A DNA stretch of 64,000 nt. It comes from Mucidula mucida. Taxonomy: Eukaryota > Basidiomycota > Agaricomycetes > Agaricales > Physalacriaceae. Below, piece by piece: positions 34,077 through 46,226 of the stretch. The notes beneath the pieces were generated by a model. That model worked only from the letters and a program-made list of their open reading frames with translations, did not search any database and was not told the origin of the DNA. Within the stretch, counting starts at the first letter, position 1, and each line of letters starts with the position of its first letter. Made by a program: the position numbers and the translations under genes. The stretch covers positions 145,881 to 209,880 of the forward strand of contig JADNYV010000055.1 of assembly GCA_015501055.1 (NCBI GenBank). The letters run 5' to 3'.

Positions 34077-37000
34077 ATGTCTGCCCCTCAAAAACAGTAT
34101 AATCTTCGCAGCTCCACCCGGAATGCAGCTTTGGCTGCGATCCCCGTGCCGCGCGTTGTTGATACTGGACATGGTACGTCCGCCGCTGTTGATGTCAATA
34201 CTGATCTTTCGTCAGTTTCAGCTCTGTCCGGACCACCCGAATCCGCTGCCTCGCGTGGCAATCCACAGGTGGGAACAAACACGTCGGGTTTATCCCAGAT
34301 GGACGACGCTGCCGGTGACCCCCAGCGGGCGCCCGCCGTTGATCCTGGAAATACGGGTCTCTCCACGTTTGGTGGAGGATCTGATATCTCCTTCAATATT
34401 GACCAGGGTCCGCCTGGTCTTAGTAGAGACAATAACGCGCCTGGTAGACGTACCAGTCGTGGTTTTACGGACAGTAGTCCCACTGCGAATGAAGAGCTCA
34501 CCAATGAGCAACTTGAAGCTATCATTTTCGCTGAAGAAGAAATGGATGACGATGAACGCGACAGGTACCGTCGCCGTCAAGCCTGGGCCGAGTCGCATCA
34601 AGAACGCGAACTCTCTTAGAGCCCCAAACCTGGCCCATCCCGCGATAAAGGGAAACAAGTCGATTACCGTGAGAAGAACATTCCCGGTATTGATCAGGAA
34701 GACATGAATCCTGAGGCACAAGCTGAAATGCTTCGCATCTACGAGATGCTCAGGAAACAAGATGTTGACATGCAGAGAGCCATCATGGATGGTTTGCTTG
34801 CCAAGACAACTCAGGAAGCTAGTGAAAGTCCTGACCCGGCACCAATGAAGCCAAAGCCAAGTGCGAGACGTCCGGTTACTATTGAGGAAGTAACGGACGA
34901 AGATGACATTGATGACAGCTCGAGTTCTGAATCAGAACCTGTCAACTTACCAAAGCCGGGTCCGAGACGTCCTGAGAATGCAAACAAGAATTCCGCACCG
35001 GCACCCACCAATCCAAAGCCGGGTCTGAAGCGAACTGTTACCATTGAAGAAGTTGTAGACAACAATAATAGTATGGAAGCTTCTCAGAAGGCTAAGAAAC
35101 ACCCTGAACATGAATCTACAGCTCCAGCACCCAGCGAGAGGTCACGTAACAGCAGTCGCATGTCTGCATCAGTCCAACCGGTGATTCAGAACCTAATCAA
35201 CAGCAATATGGCGCGAACACGCACCATAATCAACGGTAATCAGCCAGCTGTTCAATCGACAGCTGGAGGATTCGTTCAGAACGTTCCAAGTACCCAGGTT
35301 CCGACGAACAGCTTCTTAGCTCAGGCTCTTCGTGGTGCCGCCAACTGGAAAGGTGGATCAACGCTTCCTAAGAGACACACATCCAGGAAGAAGTCGCCCA
35401 CCAAGAAGCAGGCATCCAAGAAGAAGCAGGCAGCCAAGAAGAAGCGGTCGTCGCGGAAGGCACAGCCATCCAATAATCCAAGTGATAGTTCAGACTCGAG
35501 CAGCTCAGAGTCATCAACTGAATCCTCTGACGGCTCGGAGTCGAGCTCTGACTCGGATGAGTCTGGCAATGGTCGTGGCCGTGGCAATTATCGCTTTAGT
35601 CGCGCGAAACCTATTGAGCCAAAGTCGTATGACGGAACACCTGATGTACATCTCGTTAGTCGGTTCATTTCTGAATGTGATGTTTACCTTGAGATGTTAA
35701 ATGACAAATCGAGTCGCGACGTGTTCAACGTCTCTCGTTTCCTCGAAGGCAAAGCGAGATGGTTCTATGATAAGATGGTTCATCGAGACTACTGGCAATG
35801 GAAACTCATGTACTTCTTCAACGAGATGTTTAACTATTGCTTCCCGAAGGATTTCCTCACGGATCTACGGGATCAAGTTGATACCTGCCGCCAAGGTAGT
35901 CGAACCGTTCGTGATTACGCATATGAGCTTGATGATCTGTATCACATTCTGAGTGATGAATCGGATCGTGTGCGTGTCCTGAAACTGTTCAAGGGTCTGC
36001 GCATTTCAATCCAGAATGAGTTAAAGCTTCGTGGATACCACGCGGAGACATGTACCTGGGACCAAATCCTAGACATGGCGGAAACAGTTGAACAAGTTCT
36101 GAGCTCGAACGAAGCTACAAGTCGTCGGAATTATAATCACCAACAACGTGGAAATCAACGACATACCAACTTCCAAAGTGAGAATAACAAGTATAACCAG
36201 ATCCCGCGGCCCAAACGTGACTATTCTCCAAAGCCGGCGCGTCAGACTTCTACTGATGAGGGCCTGGAACGATGGGGAAAATGTCCCGTGAACTCGACAC
36301 GTCGTTGGTCGAAGCCGGCTCCACCGAAGAACAACCCTTACAAAGGGAAGAAAGGTGGCAATTCCGCCCAGCCAAACCGTCTCTCGCAGAAGGAGCGTGA
36401 TGAGCACATTGCAGAAGGAAGGTGTTTTGAGTGCCATGAGACTGGACACGTCTCAAGGAACTGTCCAACTCGGAACTCCGCCTCTGGAAGTCGCACAGCG
36501 CCTCCTGGCCTCCGTGCCGCGAGTATTTGGTTTGACGTGACAGAGACTGAACGTCTCAATCGCGAAGCATTGTCTGTGGAAGATCAGACACAGATTCAAC
36601 TTAATCATATGTTGATTAATGATCTAGATGACTTACCAAAGGCATTTGAACCTCAACTGCTTCCCCAGCTGACGGAACAACCCGTTATATGTGACTACTG
36701 GGAGTCTGAGCCTTTCTTCAATATGTTTACTGAGGAGGACATTGAAAAATGGACTCACCGGTGGATTGGGCCACTTCTGAGTGATTTTCACCTTGAAGAT
36801 TTGGAGCGAGGCGGACCTTATCCCGGCGATCCAGATACGCCAGACGATGACTCTCGTTTCAGCCTATACAACATATCAAGTAATGAATATGTGCTGGTTG
36901 ACAGCTATCATGATGAAGACCTACCTGATGGTACTTCCGCGGGTGTCAAGATCCCTGTTGATGCTCTGAAAGGTCAGGAGTTGTCCGTGTGGTACTGGAT

Positions 37001-38043
37001 GTACCGGTTCCGCATGGCTAATCAGCAGTCGCTTCCGTTGCCATACACAATGTTCCCAAAAGCGGGTGGAGATGTTCTTCTTGGCCTGGTCCGTGAGTTC
37101 CTGAACCAATGGGTTCATTCGCGTTCACGCTTCGACGTAGAGTTCTGTGACGTTGAAGGAACTGTGTTCAGCATCACGGACACTAGGCTCCAGATGATGT
37201 TCTATATTAATCGGACGGAGATCTTGAACTCTCACCTATCGCTTGGGAACTGGTGGATGCGACAGATCGAGAAGCTGCGTACTCATTGTAGTCGCGCCGA
37301 ATTCTGGTCCGATCCTGACTTCTACTTCGAGACTGAGGATGACCCTGTCGATCATCTGTATGTCGGCGCGATTGAGAGGAATGCAGGATCTGCACGTGAC
37401 TTTAAACGTTTGGTGCCCCGCCCACTTGTTATTGCAGTCCAGATTGGAGGGCATACTGCTCGTGCCTTGGTGGACTCTGGTTCGCTTGGTGACTTTATGT
37501 CCACTACATTGGCAGATCAGCTTCGTGTTAAGAAGATACAACTGGAGAAACCACTCGCATTACATCTGGCGGTACAGGGATCACGCTCAAAGATTAATCA
37601 TGGCACAAGAGCACTGTTCGAATATCAGGGTATTCGGGAACAACGTTACTTTGATATAATTAACCTGGCGAATTATGACTTGATTCTGGGAACACCTTTC
37701 CTGTTTCAGCACAAGGCGTCGTTCGGAGTCAATAAGTATCACCTGAACATTGGGAGTGAAGTCTCCGTGCCTATAGAAGGTGTTAATGTGAGCCAGATTG
37801 ATGCTCGGATAGCGGAACTTAGCGAAGAACGGCTGGAGGATGTCCGACAGCATCTTCTGGAGTATGCTGACCCGCTGTTTGTCGACGCGGCGAAGACACT
37901 ATTACCGCCGCTCCGAGCTATCAACCATGAGGTTCCTCTCATAGACGAGAACAAGGTCTACTCTTGGCGACCGTCGCGGTGTCCTGAAGCCTTGAAAGCA
38001 CAATGGATTCAGAAGAAGAATGATTATATTGCCACGGGATTCC
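34077..38043 (+). pseudogene. gag: Gypsy gag and aspartic protease, interrupted by an in-frame TAG
   Basis: ATG 34077 opens MSAPQKQYNLRSSTRNAAL; a TAG at 34617-34619 interrupts, and the same frame stays open from 34620 to 38135. After a Ser/Lys-rich linker the capsid-like gag region (KPIEPKSYDGTPDVHLVSRF to WDQILDMAETVEQVL) spans about 35610-36100. The nucleocapsid zinc knuckle CFECHETGHVSRNC is at 36423-36464. The retroviral-type protease motif ALVDSGSLGDFM starts at about 37467. From about 38035 the frame departs from the RT frame, so a deletion/frameshift separates PR from RT. The gag-to-RT spacer (36530-37400) is acidic and unusually long. Confidence 0.88.
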
Positions 38044-38801
38044 CATGCTCTGTATCTACAAGCCGCATCAGCCGAAAGATCAACCAGAACTGCGCTGCGT
38101 TGTGGACTTTCGTGAGCGGAATGCAAATACTGTAAAGATGTCTGCACCCTTACCTGCAATCCCGACGATGCTCTGGCGCGTTGCCGGCCACAAGTACGTC
38201 TCGATGTTCAACCTACAGAGTGGTTATGAGCAGATGCGCACCATTGATGCTCATATACATCGTAACGGGATCACCACACCCGACGGCGTGATTGAGAGCC
38301 TGGTACTGGTCCAAGGTGATACCAATGGTCCGGCGACATGTCAGGCATTGATGAACCACATGTTCTTGCCATATCTCGGCGTGTTCGTCGACGTGTACCT
38401 TGATGATATCGTGGTATACTCCGATACTCTGGAAGATCACATCAAACATTGTAAGATTGTGTTTGACATACTGCATCGGGAGAAATTTTACCTCAGTAAG
38501 AAGAAATGTCAGATAATGCCCAAAGAACTTCACATTCTTGGCCATATCATTGATGGTGCGGGGATCCAAATGGATCCAGCTAAAGTGGATAGTGTCAAGA
38601 CTTGGAAGATTCCGACAAGTAAGGAACTCTTACAGGGTTTCCTTGGTGCAGTCGGGTACCTTGCTGATAACGTTGCGAATGTCCGTATTCCGATGGGAGT
38701 CCTGCATAGTCTCACGTCAAAGGAGGTTCCGTTCCGCTGGAACGAGACTCATCAGCGCACATTTCTTGAAGTTAAAGAGTACGTTGAGGCTTACCGGGTA
38801 A
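38044..38801 (+). pseudogene. pol: Gypsy reverse transcriptase, split from RNase H by a transposon
   Basis: IPMLCIYKPHQPKDQPELRC, VVDFRERNANTVK, the catalytic VDVYLDDIVVYS at about 38390 and the KCQIMPKELHILGHIID thumb region are in frame. The frame ends at VEAYR where transposon A begins (38802). It resumes at 45740 on the minus strand as HHRKPLRYGPNEAT. It is open but lacks its normal start, because the upstream PR frame is shifted. Confidence 0.88.
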
Positions 38802-41800
38802 TGGGGGTGGGCAATCGGGGGGGTGTGCCTGTGCGCTTACTAAGCTGATCGAGAGCGCGAAACATGGCACAGCTAGTGTCAAACAACTTCTTGCTTCATT
38901 TCCACTTCATTTTAAGTCTTGCATCTCGATTTCTTGACTGGATTAGTATGGATTAGTGTTATGTATGTAGGTAATGCTCTAGAAGTAAAAAATGTAGGGA
39001 ATATTCCGAATATGAGTATCTATCAGGCTGATTATAATGCTTGTGGGATAGGTTCTCTCATTTCCACATCGTCGTCGTCGACCTCATCATCCGGGACATT
39101 GGAAGACTCATCTGAATGGGGTAAAGATCCTTCTTTCGCACCACCGCGTGTCTGATACAGCTTACTCGCGTCCACCAGAGCCCTGAGCTTCTCCGGTTTG
39201 TTCTTGTAATCCTTCTTCTTTGACGGCAACGACGACGGGTCCCAGGCCAGATAATGGAGCACCTGGACATTCATCTCAGCCACCGACATCGACATTGAGA
39301 AGGCTGATGGATCCACAATCATTGTGGCACTCTTCATGGCTTCATCATCTCGCGCTGCCCTGTCCGTCTTCTTCTGCTCCTTCTCCTTGGTCTTTGCATC
39401 ATTCTCATTAGCTCGCTCCTTCTGATGAGCAATGTGCGCCTCTCTCCGCTGCCTCTCCTCTCCCAAGCTCTCTTGTTCCCGCTGTGTCTTTTGCAGCCAC
39501 GCATGATCATCGTTCGTGAACATCACATCCATGAAATCCTGGGTGTTGTTCTGCTTGTACGTCGCAATCGCGTTGAACAGGAACAGCGAGAGCCTTGGAT
39601 TTGCCCGCATAGTGACACAATACGAGCCTAGAATGCCCTCGTTTACGTCGTTTGTCGCGGGCATCCATGCTCGGGAGCGTTCATCAACCAATGATTGATC
39701 AATGATGCCACCAGGTGCGTACTCGGATGAGAATCGGATCCAGGTTGTTAATGAGCCCTCCAGGAACTCAACGAAGAGCTCGCGAAGGTGAGGTAGTTCC
39801 TGCTTCATGTCGTGGATGGCGCTCATAACCACAGGATCCCATTCCATACCCTTCAGCACTGCCGTCTTGGGTGATGCATTGTCAGCTAAGACGAGATCTG
39901 GGTTCTTGAACAAGGTCTCCACATGTTCGATGGTTTCCTTGTGAAACGGTCCAAGGTCAAGTGCGTTCATCTCTTCATCTGCTCAAACATGTGTGAGGTA
40001 CGGCCGACAGATAAGCTGAGAATACAGCGACATGACCACAAGCTCCGTCACTGTAGGGATGTCCAACAAAGCACAATGAAGATTTAACTCCATGTTTGTC
40101 CAGCCCGGGCGTGCCTTCGCATCATGGATATGCTTCAAGAATGCGCGATAATTTGGGAGATCGCTAACCAGTTCCGACGCCGCCTCGCCATACGTGCCAA
40201 AGCGATCGTTACTTGTGTCCGGGAAGCGGCGATAGTTCTCGTTGCCGTAGCAGGTGCTGAAGTACATCTGGTGCGTATCTTGCTGCCCCTTCTTGTCATC
40301 CTTGTGGTTGAAGAGCGCACCCGCCAGCGCACAAGTCTTGACACCACCGCGTGTTGAGGCTTCAAGTGCCGTCATCTCCGTCTCGGTGAGTTCCCCATTC
40401 TCTGGTGGCTTTTTCGCAGGATCTAAGATGCGCTGCAGTAACGCGGCATTCTGTTTGTTCGCCAACGTAACCGGTGGTGGCAGGCCGAGCTTCTCGTATG
40501 CCGCCATCATCCTTGTATTCCCTCCCTTGAAGGCGTTCATGTCCTTATGCATGCAACAGCCCACCCAGAAGAACAAGGTCAGCTCTCGCTTCTCTGCTGC
40601 ATCCATCTTTTCAAACTGTTCCAGTCTCAGGCTTCAATACATCCCGTCAAGCGCGGCCAAATCACGAACCGAGCGCTCCTCTGCCGATAACCGATCCCAT
40701 GCTTCCTGTCCTCCTGCGTCCTCGATTTTCTGCTTTTGCCATGCCTCCGAAATGCGGAGAACTTCTTGCGCGTTCATCTCCAGTGCCGCTGTCACTCCAA
40801 GATCAACGATGGCGGAATCTGTCTTCTTTCCGTCAAGATCGCTGCAGATGGCCTTTTCGTTGTTGGCGTGATCACCGTGGATCCCCTTCAGCCATTTATA
40901 GAACAGTCTGAGGTCAGCCTTCATGCCTGTTCGCTGTCCGAGTGGACTAGTCCTTGCACGAGCCATATGGTGGGTGACAGTTTGCTCCCAAGACATAACT
41001 GAGCCTTTGCTAGAATGATCCAATGTCGAATGGACTCCCACAAGTCGACTCTTTGGCTTAGACGTAGCTGTCGGCACCGTCTTGCCCGCCTTATAGTCAG
41101 GTACGCGCATGTTGATATGCTTCGCCTCGTAATTGATGTTTCGGTTAGACGTGCTATCCTGACTGATTGTTACATCTTGTGGGCAGTTAGATAGTACATT
41201 CTATTAAGCAAGCGGTGCGTACTCTCTGATTTCTCCATTTCATAGGCCATCTGAACTTCAGCGGCAATGCCTGCTTCATGTATAGCTCGGCGCACCGTGC
41301 GACGACTCATGACACGGTCAACGCGGATACCAAGGCCTCCCGCGATAGTCTTTAGCAGCTTCCCAACGTTAGCCTGTGATACGCCACCGCATACCATCAG
41401 GCGCGCGAGTTTCCGTGCTTCAGGGGTGTAGACTCCTTGCTGGCGGAGACGTACAACGCCAGTGTTACGCGCGCGTGATCGTTGAACTGCGCCTCCGAGT
41501 GCTAGTAGTTTCAACTTCTGGCGAGTGCTCAGCTGAGCAAGAGCCTTTCGCGCCCTTTCAGTGTCTCGGAGTCTCGCTCTTGTAGCCTGGAGCTTGCTGT
41601 CGAGATCTGCAGCATGCTGTTGTGCCTCTTGGAGACGTTTCTCGTAGCGCCGGATGGAGACGGAGGCAGCCGACTGGATATCCTTGATCTGCTGACGGAG
41701 AAGCTGGTTCTCTTCAACAAGCTTCGTGTTTTTGAGCAGGACTCGGGTGAGCTTTTTCTTTGTATTGCGAAAGCCCTTCTTGAATTTTTCCACCTGCACC

Positions 41801-42498
41801 AAGGTCTGATCATACTTCCGCTTTGACACTTTGGGAGACTCGGGTGGGACAGGGATATTTTCCTTTCCGCATTTCGGGGTCGATTCCTTGCCATTTCGCT
41901 TGGCTTGCACGGCTGCAAACTGTGCTTTCTGAGCGCTAGAACGAGAAGGTGTTCTTTTCTCCTTTTGCAGGCCGAGAAAGCTTGTAGTACGCGACTTAGA
42001 GTCCCGTTTTGTATCCATGATCTGTATTCAACATTTTGGTCAATTATTCCACTGTGAAACCTGCCAAACTGACCCGCAACGTTGTTTTTTGGTCAGATCG
42101 TGCCACAAGTAACGCAAACTGTCACACATTCGTCACACAAAATGTTACTCCATCGTCGACGACAGCTCGCGCTTCGACGCGTCAACTGACCAGCTCAAAA
42201 AATTGGGGATGTATTTCAGGCATATAATGAAGGATTTTGGCCGGGGGAATTTCCCAAATTTGAAGTTTAAGCATGTATACTTATCGGGTTCACTGCCTTC
42301 CACTCAAAATTTTCGAAATCTGCCCGGCCAAATGACTTAGATATTATATCATACTACATCAGAATCTACAGAACCATCAAAATTGAGGTGAGGAAGCCAG
42401 GAGGGAGGTGTGCCATCGTGGTGGTGGAGGTAGCAGAGAGGGCCCAGGTAAGCCAAATAGTGGCAAGCTCGGGAAGGTCGCAGCATTGCCCACCCCCA
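38802..42498 (-). mobile_element. DNA transposon copy A, 3,697 bp
   Basis: Ends in the inverted repeat TGGGGGTGGGCAAT / ATTGCCCACCCCCA. The transposase reads on the minus strand. It is the inverted twin of copy B (45747-49443), of identical length, differing mainly by C-to-T/G-to-A changes. One of these turns CGA into TGA at 39983-39985 and truncates ORF3. Superfamily not assigned: the protein belongs to a large uncharacterised agaricomycete family. Confidence 0.9.
39032..42018 (-). pseudogene. Transposase of copy A, three open blocks
   Basis: ORF1 42018-41170 (282 aa) is basic with a long coiled coil and a helix-turn-helix-like segment near VCGGVSQANVGKLLKTIAGG. ORF2 41110-40634 and ORF3 40606-39983 / 39970-39032 follow. 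Same breaks as in copy B plus an extra TGA at 39983-39985. Confidence 0.85.
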
Positions 42499-43367
42499 GA
42501 ATTGGATATAGTCGCGTCCTTGGTACGGGGTGCCGTGATGGTGTTGGATGGCTGGATGCACAACTTGGGGAATGGGAGACGACTGCGCTGGTGGATCCTT
42601 GGAACACGCCCTCCGTTCATGCGGCTAGCCAATTGCGCGTTGTCGATTTCCTGCTTCCTTTCCTTCTGCAACTTCCTTCCCATCGAAATCCTCATCTTAA
42701 ACTTCTGCTCCCTTTCCTCCTTTTCCAACAACAACTGCGTCACCATCTTCCTCAAGCACTCCAACTCCTCCTGGTCAACGCAAGCCTGGGTTACTTTGGC
42801 GGGTAGTGGTGGAAGAAGGTCGTCAATGGTGACAGGACCGTTGTTGGGGACAATGACGGTTCTGTCGCGTTTGATGGTGGAGAGTTGTTTGAGGATGGTG
42901 GGGTCGTCGTTATACTGGACGCGGAAGAAGCGACTGCCGTGAGGACGAGCATACGTGGCCGGCCAGCTACCTCCTCTAGCCACGTCGCGGGCAATGACTT
43001 CTTCGTCGGCGATACCCTGGAGCTGGGCGCGGACCCAGTATTCATACACGCCCGAGTTGCCACGTACCAAGAGTCCATGAGGACCAAGGCACATAATATG
43101 GGCGTGTCCGTTGTATCTGGCATCGACTGGGGCCATGTTGCGACGAGTGTAGGTGGTGTGGTGACGAGGTTTGGGTGGTAGAGAGGCGATGTGGATAGAG
43201 AGGTCGTCGAGTAGATCGGTGATGAAGGCGGGGATGGATTGTTTGACTGATGGAGGTGCTGTGCTCTGGGATTTCGACTTCCCAGAACCATGACCTTTAT
43301 AGCACCGGGATGAATGGTGAGCGGGCGGACATCTTCCGCATTTCCGTAGTGTGCTAACCGTCTCCAT
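42499..43367 (-). CDS. Gypsy accessory ORF3, 5' part (inverted segment)
   Basis: From the ATG at 43367 (METVSTLRKCGRCP) the frame runs to the junction at 42499. It carries a zinc-knuckle-like cluster CGRCPPAHHSSRC near its start, a YEYWVRAQLQGIADEEVI segment, and a heptad-rich coiled coil (ELECLRKMVTQLLLEKEERE). The same frame is open further upstream to about 43556, including QDYLEVQGVKHAKDL, which normally ends Gypsy chromodomain polyproteins, so ORF3 may be expressed as a frameshift extension of pol. The 3' part lies at 49451-49661. No recognised family; a second nucleic-acid-binding, Gag-like role is inference. Confidence 0.7.
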
Positions 43368-43452
43368 AGCTTGCAGGTCTACTTGTAAATCGCCTGTGTC
43401 AATACTATTGATCTTGTTTTTCAAATCCTTTGCGTGTTTAACTCCTTGGACT

Positions 43453-45746
43453 TCAAGATAATCCTGAAATGAATTTCTCGACGTCTCGGTAGGGAAGCCA
43501 GGTACGATCGCCTGCAGCCCATTTGACTTCAAATTTCGCACTCGTTCCTCGTCCACGATGATCCAGTATACTTTTCACTTGCCATTTGGGTTCTTTTTCT
43601 GTTGAGAACCCAAGCTGATCGTGTTTTCGTCCAGGGAACAACCTGTCATCATTTGGAACATGAACTCGAAGCCTCGACGCGTGGAAAACAGGATGAATTC
43701 CTCGTCGCTTCAAATCAGGCGGAAGCTCGACCCGGTAAGAGTTATTTCCAAAGTCTTCGAGAATTTCATATGGACCAATGTATTTAGGTATCAGCTTGCG
43801 AGCGAGTCCCTTTGGAAACTTGATGTTCTCCGCGGATAGGTAGACTAGGTCACTTTTTTCAAACGGAGCGGGGCGCCGTCTACGATTAGCGTCGCAAATT
43901 TGCTTCACGCGGGCAGCAAGGATCACGTCATGCGCCTCAATAATTGCAGACTTGACTTGCAGAGCAAACTTTGTGACACCGGGGTATGTAGAATCTGTCG
44001 GTGAGTTCCAAATCATACTTCGAGGCATACGACCTGTATTGATGAAGAACAGCGCGTAGCCCGTGCTATCAGAACGAGCGGTATTGATTGCAAATTCAAT
44101 ACTCGGTAACTTCTGTACCCAATCTTTCAGGTCGGGCGAAATACAGTTTCGTATCATCTGCGTGACTGTTCGGTTCGCTCGTTCAGTCGATCCATCAGTT
44201 TGGGGATGGTGAGCACTTGACATCTTGAGATTGACGCCGAGGAGCTTATAGAGATGTTTCCAGAAGTTACTGGTGAACAAGACATCACGATCGGACATGA
44301 TGTGGCGCGGTAAGCCGTGGTGTTTGTATATCTCCGCAAATATCAACTCAGCAATCTGGGCAGCTGTATAGTCCGTTCGACTAGGTATCAAGTGCACCAT
44401 TCCAGACATCAAATCAATGACAACCGTGAGCGAATTGAAAATGCCATCTCGGTTCTTGGACTCAGGCAGCGGACCGACAAAGTCAATGTCAATTGACTCC
44501 CATGGATACGAGGGTACTTCAAGCGAGTTGAGTAGCCCGTATGGTCGCTGATTGTTAGGCTTACTCCGTTTACAGGTAGCGCAACTATCACAGAACGCGT
44601 GTACATCATGATTTACGGTTTTCCACCATACATGATTATGCAGGTACGCGGTAGTTTTACTCGGTCCTAGATGAGCTAACAATGAGTGCGCTTCAGAGAT
44701 GATAATCTCGCGTAGATTACGCCCATCGATGACGACTTTCTCAGGAATGCAAAGGAGATCTCGGCCTTGCTCCTGCAGATAGAGGAGTCCATCTCGAACA
44801 AGAAAGTTCTTAAACTCCTTTGGACTCAAAATGATTTTGCTGAGCAAGGTATCTTTCGAATAGTTCAATTTCATGATCTCTAACAGATCTATTCCTAGGA
44901 GTTTCTCGTTCACAATGCCAACGAGTGAACTCTTCGGCGCAGATTCTGTTTTGACTGGACGTGCTTCCGGATTAGGCAAGTCTTTTTCCGGATTAGGAAG
45001 TGGCGAGTCGGTAAGTGAATTGTGTACACTCCCGCCCTCCATTTGTTCCTCTGGCGCTTTAGGGCCTTTGAGAACGAATTTCCCAACCATTCGCTTGGCA
45101 AACGCCTCAGACTCAGTCAGCGGTTTTGGCGCGCAAGCCGTCTTTGCGGACGGTTCCCACTGTGCCTTCGCACCGGTTTTGCTGTGTGTGGCCATTGTGT
45201 TGGCTTCAACGCCCACGTAAACTGGCATAGTGATGGCTAACAACGCCATATCAGACACAGGATGGTCCTTGTCGTGACGTGCATACTCTGATGGTGCGCA
45301 TTCCATCCCCGGTGCATCGTTCGAGTATATCTGCGACAGGGCATCACTCAAGACGTTTTCAGCACCGGGAACGTAGACGACCTCGAAGTCAAAGTCGGAC
45401 AAGGACTCCATCCAACGGGCCTGGCGTCCCGACAGGTTCTTCTGCTTTAGAAGGTGAATTAACGATTTATGATCTGTATACCACTTAAAGTGACAACCTT
45501 GCAGGACATCGCGATACCGCTTCATGGTTTCCACACCAGCGAACATTTCCAGCTTGTGAACCAGATAGTTCTGCTGGGCCGGATTCAACTTGGCAGAATA
45601 GAATGTGGCAATCACGGCGGTCTTCCAGTCATTGCCTTGGCTAACGACGCCTGAAATTCCAGTGCTGCATGCGTCGGTTACGATGTTGATTGTCGCCTCA
45701 TTGGGACCATAACGTAGAGGTTTACGATGGTGATTACGGTAACTTG
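43453..45746 (-). CDS. pol: Gypsy RNase H, integrase and chromodomain (inverted segment)
   Basis: Continuous minus-strand frame of about 760 codons. RNase H: IVTDACSTGISG, MFAGVETM, YTDHKSLIHLL, LSDALSQIYS. Integrase: HSLLAHLGPSKTTAYLHNHV and CDSCATCK zinc-binding, catalytic DDE in IDIDFVGPLPES, MSDRDVLFTSNFWKH and HHPQTDGSTERANR. C-terminal chromodomain: WQVKSILDHRGRG to GDRTWLPYRDVEKF. The frame ends at 43453; the usual final DYLEVQGVK is in the next frame. The start is the junction with copy B (45747); the true N-terminal partner is the RT at 38044-38801. Confidence 0.93.
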
Positions 45747-46226
45747 TGGGGGTGGGCAATGCTGCAACCTTCCCGAGCTTGCCACTATTTGGCTTACCTG
45801 GGCCCTCTCTGCTACCTCCACCACCACGATGGCACACCTCCCTCCTGGCTTCCTCACCTCAATTTTGATGGTTCTGTAGATTCTGATGTAGTATGATATA
45901 ATATCTAAGTCATTTGGCCGCGCAGATTTCGAAAATTTTGAGTGGAAGGCAGTGAACCCGATAAGTATACATGCTTAAACTTCAAATTTGGGAAATTCCC
46001 CCGGCCAAAATCCTTCATTATATGCCTGAAATACATTCCCAATTTTTTGAGCTGGTCAGTTGACGCGTCGAAGCGCGAGCTGTCGTCGACGATGGAGTAA
46101 CATTTTGTGTGACGAATGTGTGACAGTTTGCGTTACTTGTGGCACGATCTGACCGAAAAACAACGTTGCGGGTCAGTTTGGCAGGTTTCACAGTGGAATA
46201 ATTGACCAAAATGTTGAATACAGATC

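Noticed and set aside
34077..34619. Overlapping plus- and minus-strand ORFs in the gag region as separate genes
   Set aside because: The frame continuing through 34620-38135 explains the region; the others are shadows in biased sequence.
43367..43556. ORF3 starting at GTG 43556
   Set aside because: GTG starts are not expected in a eukaryote. The first ATG is at 43367; the upstream part more likely belongs to the pol C-terminus in a shifted frame.
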